This document shows positions 48,582 to 57,525 of a stretch of DNA of 64,000 nucleotides, in pieces. Below the pieces are notes generated by a model, which did no database searches, was not told the DNA's origin, and saw only the letters and a program-made list of their open reading frames with translations. The position numbers and the translations under genes are program-made. Source of the stretch: Microvirga lotononidis (lineage in GTDB: Bacteria > Pseudomonadota > Alphaproteobacteria > Rhizobiales > Beijerinckiaceae); contig NZ_CP141048.1 of NCBI RefSeq assembly GCF_034627025.1, positions 1,376,001-1,440,000 on the forward strand, read 5' to 3'. The first letter of the stretch is position 1, and each line of letters starts with the position of its first letter.

Positions 48582-49805
48582 ATGCCCAAGACATTGGAAG
48601 ATCCACTGGCGATCGGCCAGGGGCCATCGCCTCTTCTCGTCACGGTGATTGCGATCGCCACGGGAGCCCTCGTTGCCAACCTCTACTATGCGCAGCCCCT
48701 GATCGCGTCCATTGCGCCGGAGCTCGGCATCGGCCCCGACCTCGCCGGATCGATTGTGAGCGTCACCCAGATCGGCTACGGCCTCGGCCTGTTCCTGCTC
48801 GTGTCCCTGGCCGATCTCATCGAGAACAAGACGCTGGTGCTCGTCACGCTCGCCTGCACCACGCTCGGCCTCATCGGCGCCGCCCTGTCGACGGCGACCG
48901 TCCCTTTCTTCGTTGCCGCGTTCCTGATCGGCTTATGCTCGACCGGGGCCCAGGTGCTCATCCCCTTCATGGCCCATCTGGTGCCCATCGAGAGGCGCGG
49001 CCGGATGGTCGGCAATGTCATGGCCGGCCTGCTGACGGGCATCATGCTGGCGCGGCCCGTCGCGCTTTTCATCGCCGCAAGCTTCGGCTGGCGCGCCGTG
49101 TTCTGGAGCTCGGCCGTCCTCATGATGGCGATCGGCGCGGCGCTCGCCCGATTGATGCCGACCCATAAGCCCGAGAGCAGGATGCATTACGGCCAGATCC
49201 TCGTGTCCATGGCAGGGCTGTTGCGCAAGCTGCCGTTCCTGCGCTGGCGCGCCGTCTATCAGGCGTTGATGTTCGCGGCGTTCAACATGTTCTGGACCGC
49301 CGCACCCCTGATGCTGGCCGAGCGCTTCGGGCTGGGAGAATATGGAATCGGGTTGTTCGCCCTTGCTGGAGCCGGCGGAGCGCTGGCTGCTCCGCTCGCG
49401 GGACGGTTCGCCGACAGCGGGCACATGCGGGCTGCAACAGCCGGCGCCATGATCATGCTGGGGCTGGGGTTCCTTGCGACAGGTTGGGCTGCGGCCGCAG
49501 CAGCGCTCGGGACGCTGGCCGTGCTCGCCATCCTCATCGATGCGGCCGTCCAGGGCAATCAGGTGGTCAGCCAGCGCATCATCTTCTCCGTGCCGTCGGA
49601 GGTGCGGGGGCGCGTGAATGCCCTCTACATGACGGCCACGTTCATTGGCGGCGCGCTGGGATCCCTTGCCGGTTCGATCACCTATCACTGGGGCGGCTGG
49701 ATGGCGACGGCTGCGACCGGTGGCTTGATGGGCGCATTGGCTTTGCTGCTCTTCGGAGTCGAGCAGGGGCTGGCCGCGTCGAAGGCGAGCGATCCCGCGC
49801 GATAA
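48582..49805 (+). CDS. MFS transporter
   Basis: 407-residue major facilitator with 12 predicted helices. The MFS loop 2-3 motif appears as SLADLIENKTLVL, and ERRGRMVGNVMAG follows helix 4. It resembles the sugar/drug efflux branch of DHA1 (IIFSVPSEVRGRVNALYMTATF in the C-half). The ATG at 48582 starts the protein just before the first helix. It follows the aldehyde oxidase genes on the same strand after 319 bases and may be co-regulated, but this is not certain. Confidence 0.86.
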   Translation: MPKTLEDPLAIGQGPSPLLVTVIAIATGALVANLYYAQPLIASIAPELGIGPDLAGSIVSVTQIGYGLGLFLLVSLADLIENKTLVLVTLACTTLGLIGAALSTATVPFFVAAFLIGLCSTGAQVLIPFMAHLVPIERRGRMVGNVMAGLLTGIMLARPVALFIAASFGWRAVFWSSAVLMMAIGAALARLMPTHKPESRMHYGQILVSMAGLLRKLPFLRWRAVYQALMFAAFNMFWTAAPLMLAERFGLGEYGIGLFALAGAGGALAAPLAGRFADSGHMRAATAGAMIMLGLGFLATGWAAAAAALGTLAVLAILIDAAVQGNQVVSQRIIFSVPSEVRGRVNALYMTATFIGGALGSLAGSITYHWGGWMATAATGGLMGALALLLFGVEQGLAASKASDPAR

Positions 49806-49930
49806 GCCCTCGCCTCAGGAGCCCGATGGAGCCTGCATGCTCGGACCGTGAGTCCGCAAGGGATTGCGGCCGATGGGTCCTGTTCAATGGAGGCGACAGA
49901 GGATAGGCTGCGCCCCATAACCTGAGCGGA

Positions 49931-51631
49931 ATGGTGGAAATCATGTCCTTGTCCGCCACCTACCTTGCCCGTCGCGATCAGATGTTTCCCACGCTGTCTC
50001 CGGACGATCTCGTCCGGATGCGTCGGTTCGGCGAGCCTGCGTCCTTTGCCGCCGGCGAGAGCATCGTGAGAGCCGGAGAGGTCTCCCCAGGGCTCATCGT
50101 GGTGGTGTCCGGCAAGGTCGAGGTCACCCAAGACGCCGGCGGCGGCCAGCGCGAGACCATCGTCGTCCATGGGCCCGGCAGTTTCTCAGGCGAGCTGGCG
50201 CAGCTCTCCGACCGTCCCTCGCTCGTGACGGCCGAGGCCATCGAGCCGGTGGATGCGGTCGTCATTCCCTCGCGGCGGCTGCGCGACCTGATGGTTCAGG
50301 AGGCGAGCCTCGGCGAGCGCGTCATGCGGGCTCTCATCCTGCGTCGCGTCGGCCTTCTGGAAAGCGGCGGCAGCGGACCCATCATCATCGGGCCTCAGGA
50401 CAGCGTCGACGTGCTGCGCCTGCAAGGGTTCCTCGCCCGAAGCGGCCACCCGCACCGCATCCTGGACGCCGAAACGGATTCCTGTGCCAGGACCCTTGTC
50501 GATCGGTTTCACGTGGGCCGCCACTACCTGCCGATCGTGCTGTGTCCGAATGGAAAGCTCCTGCTCAATCCGGGAGAGCGCGAACTCGCACGCTGCCTCG
50601 GCCTGGTAAAGCCGATGGATGCGTCGAAGCTCTATGACGTCGCCATCGTCGGAGCCGGCCCGGCCGGCCTAGCGGCTGCAGTCTATGCCGCTTCGGAAGG
50701 ACTGTCGGTCATCGTGCTCGATTGCCGGGCCTTCGGCGGGCAGGCCGGCGCCTCCGCCCGCATTGAGAACTATCTCGGGTTTCCGACCGGGATCTCCGGC
50801 ATGGCCTTGATGGCGCGGGCCTACAATCAGGCGCAGAAATTCGGCGTGGAAATGGCCATCCCCGACGAGGCGGAGCATCTGAGTATCGCGACAGACGATA
50901 CCGGCCGGCACTACTGCCTCCGGACGAGCGATGATGAGGCGATCCACGCGCGGGCGGTGATCGTGGCCAGCGGCGCCCGCTACCGTCGTCTCGACATGGC
51001 CAACCTTGCGCAGTTCGAAGGATCATCGGTTCATTACTGGGCCTCACCCCTCGAGGCGCGGCTCTGCGCCGGCCAGGAGGTCGCCCTCGTCGGGGCCGGC
51101 AATTCGGCCGGACAGGCGGCCGTCTTTCTGGCGAGCCATGTCAAGACGGTGTGGCTCCTCGTGCGCGGTGCAAGCCTGGACGCCAGCATGTCGCACTACC
51201 TGGTCGAGCGCATCATGGCTCAGCCCAACATCAAGGTCTTGACCGAGACGACGGTAACGGCCCTGGAGGGACAGGAAGGCAATCTCGAAGTGCTCCGCTG
51301 GTGCAACCGCGCGGGTGAAGAAACGGCACGTCCGATCCGCCACCTGTTCCTGTTCATCGGGGCAGATCCCAATACCGACTGGCTCGCGCGCAGCGACATA
51401 ACCCTCGATGGCAAGGGTTTCATCCAAACCGGCAGTCGAGCAGGCCAGGAGCGGCATCCGCTGGAGACCAGCCTCAGCGGCGTCTTCGCGATCGGCGACG
51501 TGCGTTCAGGCTCCGTCAAGCGAGTGGCCACAGCCGTCGGCGAAGGCGCCCAGGTCGTGGCGGCCTTGCACGCATGTCTTGCCAAGGATGACCGGCACCC
51601 AAGTATGCCACAAGCGACGAGGATGGTCTGA
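49931..51631 (+). CDS. Cyclic-nucleotide-binding domain fused to a thioredoxin-reductase-like flavoprotein lacking CxxC
   Basis: 566-residue fusion. Residues about 20-140 form a CRP-like cyclic-nucleotide-binding barrel (ESIVRAGEVSPGLIVVVSGKVEV, GPGSFSGELAQLSDRPS) without a DNA-binding domain. Residues 150-228 form a small thioredoxin-like region (IIIGPQDSVDVLRLQGFL) that lacks a CxxC motif. From 234 there is an FAD fold (YDVAIVGAGPAGLAAAVYAAS), an NAD(P)H fold (VALVGAGNSAGQAAVFLA, 384-401) and FAD site FAIGDVRSGSVKRVATAVG. Where thioredoxin reductase has CATC, this protein has HYWASPLEARLC, so it cannot reduce thioredoxin in the usual way. It is coupled (TGATG) to a UBP-type zinc-finger gene. 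The family recurs in bacteria, but its role is unknown to me. Confidence 0.88.
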   Translation: MVEIMSLSATYLARRDQMFPTLSPDDLVRMRRFGEPASFAAGESIVRAGEVSPGLIVVVSGKVEVTQDAGGGQRETIVVHGPGSFSGELAQLSDRPSLVTAEAIEPVDAVVIPSRRLRDLMVQEASLGERVMRALILRRVGLLESGGSGPIIIGPQDSVDVLRLQGFLARSGHPHRILDAETDSCARTLVDRFHVGRHYLPIVLCPNGKLLLNPGERELARCLGLVKPMDASKLYDVAIVGAGPAGLAAAVYAASEGLSVIVLDCRAFGGQAGASARIENYLGFPTGISGMALMARAYNQAQKFGVEMAIPDEAEHLSIATDDTGRHYCLRTSDDEAIHARAVIVASGARYRRLDMANLAQFEGSSVHYWASPLEARLCAGQEVALVGAGNSAGQAAVFLASHVKTVWLLVRGASLDASMSHYLVERIMAQPNIKVLTETTVTALEGQEGNLEVLRWCNRAGEETARPIRHLFLFIGADPNTDWLARSDITLDGKGFIQTGSRAGQERHPLETSLSGVFAIGDVRSGSVKRVATAVGEGAQVVAALHACLAKDDRHPSMPQATRMV

Positions 51632-51939
51632 TGGACGGTCAATGTAGCCATTCGGCGAATATCCGGCATGTCACACCCAGCGCGCTCGGTTGCGAGGAAT
51701 GCCTGAAGATCGGGTCCCCCTGGGTGCATCTGCGCCTGTGCCGGACTTGCGGCCATGTCGGCTGCTGCGACGACTCGCCCAATCGTCACGCGACGAAGCA
51801 TTTCAAGGCAACCGGTCATCCGGTCATCGAGGGCTATGATCCTCCCGAAGGCTGGGGGTGGTGCTACGTCGACGAAGTCTTTCTGGACCTCGGCGACAAC
51901 ACCACGCCACAGAACGGTCCAATCCCGCGCTTTTACTGA
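51631..51939 (+). CDS. UBP-type zinc finger protein
   Basis: 102-residue protein made almost wholly of a UBP zinc finger, the domain that in eukaryotes binds the C-terminal Gly-Gly of free ubiquitin. Candidate metal ligands are Cys5, His7, Cys21, Cys24, Cys37, Cys40, Cys45 or Cys46, His53, His57 and His63, with the hallmark CRTCGHVGCCDDSPNRHATKH and HFKATGHPVI. Its ATG shares one base with the stop of the thioredoxin-reductase-like fusion, indicating coupled translation and a joint function. No ubiquitin-like, E1, E2 or JAB gene is in the window. What it binds in a bacterium is unknown. Confidence 0.88.
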   Translation: MDGQCSHSANIRHVTPSALGCEECLKIGSPWVHLRLCRTCGHVGCCDDSPNRHATKHFKATGHPVIEGYDPPEGWGWCYVDEVFLDLGDNTTPQNGPIPRFY

Positions 51940-52110
51940 GTTCTTCAGTGCGATCACCGGTTCGAGATCCTGATTCCCGATCCAGGCTTGAAGATTCTCG
52001 CATTCATGTTCGGCCGACTGGGAGCGCGTCACCGTCGTCGATGGGAGTCTGATCACCGGCCAGAACCCAGCCTCATCGACAGCGGCGGCTCAGCGCCGGT
52101 GGACCGCCGA

Positions 52111-53163
52111 TCAAGAGCGGTCGACATCGACCACGGCCTTGGCGAAGGCCTGCGGCGCTTCCTGAGGAAGATTGTGGCCGATCCCGCCGGTGATCAGACG
52201 ATGCTCATACTTGCCCAGGAACTTAGTGGCATAGATCCGGGGGTCCGGGTGAGGAGCGCCATTGGCGTCTCCTTCCAGGGTGATGGTCGGCACGTTGATG
52301 CCCGGGAATGCGAGGAGCTGCACTTCCAGGACCTCATGCTTCGGATCGCCGTCCGCCAGGCCGAGCCGCCAGCGATAGTTATGGATGACGATATCGACGT
52401 GATCCGGATTGGCGAAGGATGCTGCCGTGCGCTCGAACGTGGCATCGTCGAAAGCCCATTTCGGTGAGGCGAGATGCCAGATGAGCTGGTTGAAGTCGTG
52501 CCGGTATTTGTCGTAGCCGGCGCGGCCGCGCTCGGTGGCGAAATAGAACTGGTACCACCATTGCAGCTCGGCCTGGGGCGGCAGCGGTATGCCGCCGGAT
52601 TTCTGACTGCCGATCAGGTAACCGCTCACGGACACCATGGCCTTGCATCGCTCCGGCCAGAGCGCCGCCACGATATTGGCCGTCCGCGCTCCCCAATCGA
52701 ATCCGGCGAGCGTCGCTTTCTCGATCTTGAGGGCATCCATCAGCGCCACGACATCGACGGCAAGCGCAGACGGCTGGCCGCTCCGGACCGTCTCGTCGGA
52801 CAGAAACCGCGTCGAGCCATAGCCGCGCAGATACGGAACGATCACCCAGAATCCCTCTGAGGCCAATATCGGTGCGACATCGACAAAGCTGTATATGTCG
52901 TAGGGCCAGCCGTGCAACAGAATGACCACGGGACCATCGACAGGCCCCGCCTCCGCATATCCGACGCTCAGATCGCCGGCATCGATCTGTTTCAGCGGAC
53001 CGAACGACGTGTTCGTGCCCAGCCTGATTTCCGGCGAAGCCGATGCCTCTCCGGGGCTCGATTGCGCTTCTGCCGAACCCGCCATGGCGAGTTCGGCACC
53101 GGCAACCGCCATGGCGGCAGCGCTCAAGAAGCGGCGGCGATTCTGATCGATCTCCTTGGACAT
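52111..53163 (-). CDS. Tat-exported alpha/beta hydrolase, epoxide-hydrolase-like
   Basis: 350-residue enzyme with a twin-arginine signal (RRRFLSAAAMAVAGAELAMA) and a likely cleavage site near residue 33. The alpha/beta-hydrolase core has the oxyanion motif LLHGWPYDIYSF, the nucleophile elbow LAGFDWGARTANIVAA (Asp as in epoxide hydrolases and dehalogenases) and the catalytic His in GGIGHNLPQEAP. GGAGGG precedes the ATG. It is 15 bases downstream of a second exported epoxide-hydrolase-type gene on the same strand, so both are in one transcript. Confidence 0.88.
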   Translation of the reverse strand: MSKEIDQNRRRFLSAAAMAVAGAELAMAGSAEAQSSPGEASASPEIRLGTNTSFGPLKQIDAGDLSVGYAEAGPVDGPVVILLHGWPYDIYSFVDVAPILASEGFWVIVPYLRGYGSTRFLSDETVRSGQPSALAVDVVALMDALKIEKATLAGFDWGARTANIVAALWPERCKAMVSVSGYLIGSQKSGGIPLPPQAELQWWYQFYFATERGRAGYDKYRHDFNQLIWHLASPKWAFDDATFERTAASFANPDHVDIVIHNYRWRLGLADGDPKHEVLEVQLLAFPGINVPTITLEGDANGAPHPDPRIYATKFLGKYEHRLITGGIGHNLPQEAPQAFAKAVVDVDRS

Positions 53164-53178
53164 TGGCCCTCCGTTCCC

Positions 53179-54474
53179 TCAGTGCAGCGGCTTGAATGCA
53201 GTCCTCATTTCCTGGACGAAGAGGTCCGGCTGTTCCCAGGCCGCGAAGTGCCCGCCCTTGTCGAGGCGGTTGTAATGGATCAGCTTGGGAAAGGCCTTCT
53301 CGGCCCAACTCTTCGGCGCGGCATAGATCTCATCCGGGAAGACGCTCACGGCCACCGGGATGGTGATGTGCTTCGGAGCGAAGAAGGCAAGCTTGTTCTC
53401 CCAGTACAGACGCGCCGACGAGACCGCCGTGTTCGTCAGCCAGTAGAGCGTGATGTTGTCGAGGATGTCGTCGCGCGTCAGACCCTCAGGCTTGCCGTCG
53501 AAGACGCGTGCGATGAGCTCGTAACTGCGGATGTCGTGGTCCAGCATCCAGGCGGCGAGACCGATGGGCGAATCCTCGATCCCATACAGCGTCTGCGGGC
53601 GGTTGCTCATCTCCTGGGCATAAGCAAGGCCATGCTTGTAGAAATAATCGAGCTGATCGTAGGCGCGTTTCTCGTCGGCGGACAGCCCTGAGGGCGGCTG
53701 TCCGCCGTCCTGGAGCGCCTTGGCGATCTCGTCGGGCACGGTGGCCGGCATGTTGGTGTGAATGGCGAGCAGTTCCGGTGGGGCCTGCACGGCCATCTGC
53801 TCCGACACCGCATCCCCCCAATCACCGCCCTGCGCCACGAACCGCGTGTAGCCGAGGCGCATCATGAGTTCGCTCCATGCGCGGGCAATGTGCTGCGGGT
53901 CCCATCCGGGAGCCGTCGGCTGGCCCGAGAAGCCATGGCCCGGCAGCGACGGAATCACGACGTCGAAGGCATCCGATGCGTTGCCGCCATGGGCCGTGGG
54001 GTTGGTCAGCGGTTCGATGACCTTCAGCTGCTCGATGATCGAGCCGGGCCAGCCATGCGTGATGATGATCGGCAAGGCATTCGGATGCGGCGAGCGAACA
54101 TGGATGAAATGAATGTCGAGCCCATCGATGGTGGTCATGAACTGCGGCAAGGCGTTCAGCCTCGCCTCGGCCTTGCGCCAGTCGTAATCCGTCAACCAGT
54201 AGCGCGCGAGCGCCTGCATGGTTGCGAGCTGTACGCCTTGCGATGGATCCTGGACCGTTTCCTGCTTCGGCCACTTGGTTGCGGCGATCCGGTAGCGAAG
54301 GTCGGTGAGGGCCTCGTCGGGGATGGTGACGCGGAATGGGCGGATGGACGTGTCCTCAGTCGCGGCGCCCGATAGGGCGGGCTGCGCCGCTGAAGGCATG
54401 GGCGCCAGACCGACGGCGAGCACAGCGACCGACGCGACAAGCAGCATCCCGGCTGAAGTGATGAGAAAGGACAT
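53179..54474 (-). CDS. Exported epoxide hydrolase with EHN domain
   Basis: 431-residue enzyme resembling microsomal/juvenile-hormone epoxide hydrolases. A signal peptide (SFLITSAGMLLVASVAVLAVG) precedes the epoxide-hydrolase N-terminal (EHN) domain (about 45-160: IRPFRVTIPDEALTDLRYRI, ARYWLTDYDWRKAEARLNALPQF). The catalytic domain has IITHGWPGSIIEQL, the nucleophile Asp in AQGGDWGDAVSEQMA and the His in DKGGHFAAWEQPDLF. The ATG at 54474 is chosen because AAGGAG lies seven bases upstream; the ATG at 54480 is too close to it. It is co-transcribed with the Tat-exported hydrolase that follows. Confidence 0.88.
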   Translation of the reverse strand: MSFLITSAGMLLVASVAVLAVGLAPMPSAAQPALSGAATEDTSIRPFRVTIPDEALTDLRYRIAATKWPKQETVQDPSQGVQLATMQALARYWLTDYDWRKAEARLNALPQFMTTIDGLDIHFIHVRSPHPNALPIIITHGWPGSIIEQLKVIEPLTNPTAHGGNASDAFDVVIPSLPGHGFSGQPTAPGWDPQHIARAWSELMMRLGYTRFVAQGGDWGDAVSEQMAVQAPPELLAIHTNMPATVPDEIAKALQDGGQPPSGLSADEKRAYDQLDYFYKHGLAYAQEMSNRPQTLYGIEDSPIGLAAWMLDHDIRSYELIARVFDGKPEGLTRDDILDNITLYWLTNTAVSSARLYWENKLAFFAPKHITIPVAVSVFPDEIYAAPKSWAEKAFPKLIHYNRLDKGGHFAAWEQPDLFVQEMRTAFKPLH

Positions 54475-54663
54475 CGTCATTCTCCTTGCTGGCCAGAGCA
54501 AACCACGCAGTACAGGAGCGACGTCGACAAAGCTGTCGATTAAAAGCGGCTCGTCGGGGAGCCAAGGTCCAACGCAGGACTTTAGCGGCTGCGAACAAGA
54601 TACGCCTGCCCGCCGCCCTTGCAAGCAAAGCCTTAGCCAAGTCTATCGGCGTCTCGCTTCCCG

Positions 54664-55242
54664 TCAGCGCAAAACCACGACCTTCGTGCCGAGGCGGGTG
54701 CGACCATACAGGTCGATGACGTCCGCATTGGTCATCCGGATGCACCCGGATGAGACGGCATACCCGATGGTCTGCGGCTCATTGGAGCCATGGATCCGGT
54801 ACATGGAGGAGCCGAGGTACAGCGCCCGAGCCCCCAGCGGGTTGTCCAGGCCGCCGGGCATGTAACGCGGCAGATCAGGGCGTCGCCGCAGCATTGCGGC
54901 CGGGGGAGTCCAAGCAGGCCATTCCCGTTTCATGCTGACCGTCTTGGTCCCCGCCCAGGTGAAGCCGGGGCGCCCGACGCCGATGCCATACTGGATGGCC
55001 TGCCCGTTGCCGAGGACGTAGTACAACCGCCGCTGACTGGTGGAGATGACGATCGTGCCGGGCCGCTGAGCGCCCGACCACACGACCAGCCGTCGCGCCG
55101 TGGGGGAGCTCGGCCCGCTGAACAGGCTGCCAAAGAAGCTGGCAGGTTCTCCGCCGAGAGAGGCAACAGGCTGAGCCTGAGATGAACCTGCAAACGCCGC
55201 ACTGCACGCAAATACCACGACCGTGAGCACAGAGCGGATCAT
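54664..55242 (-). CDS. L,D-transpeptidase (YkuD domain)
   Basis: 192-residue periplasmic enzyme that makes 3-3 cross-links in peptidoglycan or attaches proteins to it. A signal peptide (MIRSVLTVVVFACSAAFAGSSQAQ) is followed by the YkuD domain: TIVISTSQRRLYYVLGNGQAIQYGIGVG at its start and the active site YRIHGSNEPQTIGYAVSSGCIRMTN (in parts) with catalytic His and Cys. The ErfK-type length fits. GGGAGG precedes the ATG at 55242. It lies upstream of the hydrolase genes on the same strand, 189 bases apart, so co-transcription is uncertain. Confidence 0.92.
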   Translation of the reverse strand: MIRSVLTVVVFACSAAFAGSSQAQPVASLGGEPASFFGSLFSGPSSPTARRLVVWSGAQRPGTIVISTSQRRLYYVLGNGQAIQYGIGVGRPGFTWAGTKTVSMKREWPAWTPPAAMLRRRPDLPRYMPGGLDNPLGARALYLGSSMYRIHGSNEPQTIGYAVSSGCIRMTNADVIDLYGRTRLGTKVVVLR

Positions 55243-55463
55243 GCGAGCCTCCCTTGCGTGAAATGGCATAGCTTTAACGCGCAACGTCCGATCGCCGGTT
55301 CCTTACGAATCGGGAGTGCCCCAGGGGGATACCACTTGTCCGATCGGGAACGGATGTCTGGCGTGGTTGCAGACCCGTGGCCTTCAAGTGAACGTTCTCG
55401 TCGACCGGCCGACGATCCATCGCGCAACCACCGGCCGGCCCTGATTCTCTGAAGCGTGAAAGC

Positions 55464-56468
55464 TCAATGTATCTCGAGCACGATCTTCCCATGGATGTGC
55501 CCCTTCGCGGCCCGTTCGTGAGCTTGGCGCGCTTGGGCGAGCGGATACGTGCTGTCGATGACGACGCGAAGAGTGCCGTCATCGAGCAAGCGCCCGGCCT
55601 CCGCCAGTTGCGCACCGCTCGAGCGAACCTGGGTCGTCGAAACCGACACGCCCAGCGTCTCGGCCTCGTCGGCACCGGTGAAGCCCAAAGGAAAGATCGG
55701 GAAAAGGGCGCCGCCGCGTTTCAGGGTATGCAGGAAACGGCTGGCGCTGGGCCCGCCCACGGCGTCGATGACGAGGTCGAGGTCGTGGGCCGTGTTCTCC
55801 GGCGCGGTCCCAGTATAGTCGATGAATGCGTCGGCGCCGAGTTCGCGGAGAAGCGCCTCATGCCTCCCGGAGGCGACGGCGATCACATGCGCGCCCTTCC
55901 ATTTGGCCACTTGCACCGCGAGATGCCCCACCCCGCCTGCGGCTCCATTCACGAGGACGAGCTTGCCCGCGAGCGGCACCGGTTCATGGCGCTTCGGCTG
56001 AAGCGGGTTGGCTTCGTCATGCCCCAGCGCGATCATGAACTGCCATGCCGTGAGCAAGGACATGGGCGCTCCCGCGGCCTGCACGTGATCGATCCCTGCC
56101 GGCTTCGGCGCAAGTTCCGACGCCGGCACGCTCACATACTCGGCATAGGCCTTGCTGCCCCCCGCAAGACCATAGGGGAAGCGCACCATCGAATAGACCT
56201 CGTCCCCCACCGAGAAGCGCGTCACGTCGTCGGCGACGGCCTCGACGACGCCCGAGATGTCCGTTCCCGGAATGATCGGGAACGAGACTTTCGGCTGCCA
56301 CTCGGGAGGGAGCATCTTGTAACCCTCGCGCAAGTACCAATCGGGTGGATTGAGCCCGATGGCGCGAACGCGGACGAGCGCCTCGCCGGCCTTCGGCTCG
56401 GGCAACGGAACATCGTCGTATCGCAGCACCCCGGGCCCACCAAATTCATGAAACTGAATCGCCTTCAT
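55464..56468 (-). CDS. NADP-dependent quinone oxidoreductase-type MDR protein
   Basis: 334-residue medium-chain dehydrogenase/reductase without the catalytic-zinc ligands. It has the N-terminal GroES-like fold (MKAIQFHEFGGPGVLRYDDVPLPEP), the FPIIPGTDISGVVEAV segment and the cofactor loop LVLVNGAAGGVGHLAVQVAKWKGAHVIAVAS. The family includes zeta-crystallin-like quinone reductases. The ATG at 56468 matches the family start; 39 in-frame codons upstream are probably not translated. It diverges from a LysR gene with a 105-base gap, so it is the likely target of that regulator. Confidence 0.87.
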   Translation of the reverse strand: MKAIQFHEFGGPGVLRYDDVPLPEPKAGEALVRVRAIGLNPPDWYLREGYKMLPPEWQPKVSFPIIPGTDISGVVEAVADDVTRFSVGDEVYSMVRFPYGLAGGSKAYAEYVSVPASELAPKPAGIDHVQAAGAPMSLLTAWQFMIALGHDEANPLQPKRHEPVPLAGKLVLVNGAAGGVGHLAVQVAKWKGAHVIAVASGRHEALLRELGADAFIDYTGTAPENTAHDLDLVIDAVGGPSASRFLHTLKRGGALFPIFPLGFTGADEAETLGVSVSTTQVRSSGAQLAEAGRLLDDGTLRVVIDSTYPLAQARQAHERAAKGHIHGKIVLEIH

Positions 56469-56573
56469 CGTATCTTTCACCAGAACCTCCATCGGACGCC
56501 ATGCTGTCTGATGGGCTAAATACTCAGGCGATCCGGGGTTGATAATGAGGGCTCGTGGCGCTTTAATCATGCC

Positions 56574-57512
56574 ATGAAGGAACAAGTTGCCTTGGAGCGA
56601 TTGACCGGCCTGATCGCATTCGCGCGTGCTGGATCAATGGGCAGCTATACCGCTGCCGCCCGTTCGCTCTCGATCTCGCCATCGGCCGTCAGCAAGAGCG
56701 TTCAGCGGCTTGAGCAGCGTCTGGGCGTATCGCTCTTCACCCGCACGACCCGCTCTCTGACACTCACGCCAGAGGGCCGCGAGCTGCATCAGCGTGCGCT
56801 CAAGCTGCTGCACGACGCGGAAGCGATCGAGCAGGCCGCGCGGGCGGCGCGGTCCGAGCCGTCGGGCACCCTGCGAATTGCAGCGTCCCTGCCAATCGGC
56901 GTGCATGTGATAGCACCTGCGCTGCCCGAGTTCCTCAAGCTTCACCCCAAGGTGACGGTCGATCTGCGGCTGAACGACCAGATGATCGACATCATCGCGC
57001 AGGGAATCGACGTTGCGGTGCGCATCGGCGACGTCGCTGATTCCCAGCTCTTGTCGCGCCGACTCGCGGCGCACCGAATCTGCGCCTTCGCTTCACCAGC
57101 CTATCTGGCCGCACGCGGCACCCCAACACACCCGGACGAACTGGCGGGACACGACACGGTCAGCTTGCGGTATCAGAGCACGGGACAGGTTTTCCGCTGG
57201 CCGTTTCGGATCAGGGAACGAACGATCGAGATCGCACCGCCATCCGGCCTTGTCGTGGACGCAAGCGACGCATTGGTCGCGTCGCTCGTGGCCGGCGGCG
57301 GAATCGGCATGGTGGCGACCTTCGTGGCGGCGCCCTATGTCGCACGCCGCGAACTGGTTCCGGTGCTGTCCCCATTCGCCGTCGAGCGGGACAACATGAC
57401 CGCACTTTGGCCGGAAAGTCGCCGTGCCAATCCAGCCGTGCGCGCCTTCATCGCCCGGTTGCAGGAGATCTTCCAGGAGCGGATGACGGCCGAGACTGGA
57501 GTGCCGGTCTGA
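56574..57512 (+). CDS. LysR-family transcriptional regulator
   Basis: 312-residue regulator of the CrgA-like type. The helix-turn-helix reads [47 protein letters not shown] (in parts), and the effector domain begins near residue 95 ([23 protein letters not shown]). It diverges from the quinone oxidoreductase gene, the classic layout for LysR control. An AraC-type gene starts 13 bases after its stop, so two regulators share a transcript. Confidence 0.9.
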   Translation: MKEQVALERLTGLIAFARAGSMGSYTAAARSLSISPSAVSKSVQRLEQRLGVSLFTRTTRSLTLTPEGRELHQRALKLLHDAEAIEQAARAARSEPSGTLRIAASLPIGVHVIAPALPEFLKLHPKVTVDLRLNDQMIDIIAQGIDVAVRIGDVADSQLLSRRLAAHRICAFASPAYLAARGTPTHPDELAGHDTVSLRYQSTGQVFRWPFRIRERTIEIAPPSGLVVDASDALVASLVAGGGIGMVATFVAAPYVARRELVPVLSPFAVERDNMTALWPESRRANPAVRAFIARLQEIFQERMTAETGVPV

Positions 57513-57525
57513 CGGAGAGGGATTG

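Noticed and set aside
49931..51631. Annotation as a functional thioredoxin reductase
   Set aside because: The redox-active CxxC is absent between the FAD and NADPH folds, so thioredoxin reduction by the normal mechanism is not possible.
55276..55302. GGAAC...CGTT upstream of the L,D-transpeptidase gene (minus strand), as a third EcfG promoter
   Set aside because: The spacer is 18 bases. The EcfG consensus needs 16 or 17, so this is probably chance.
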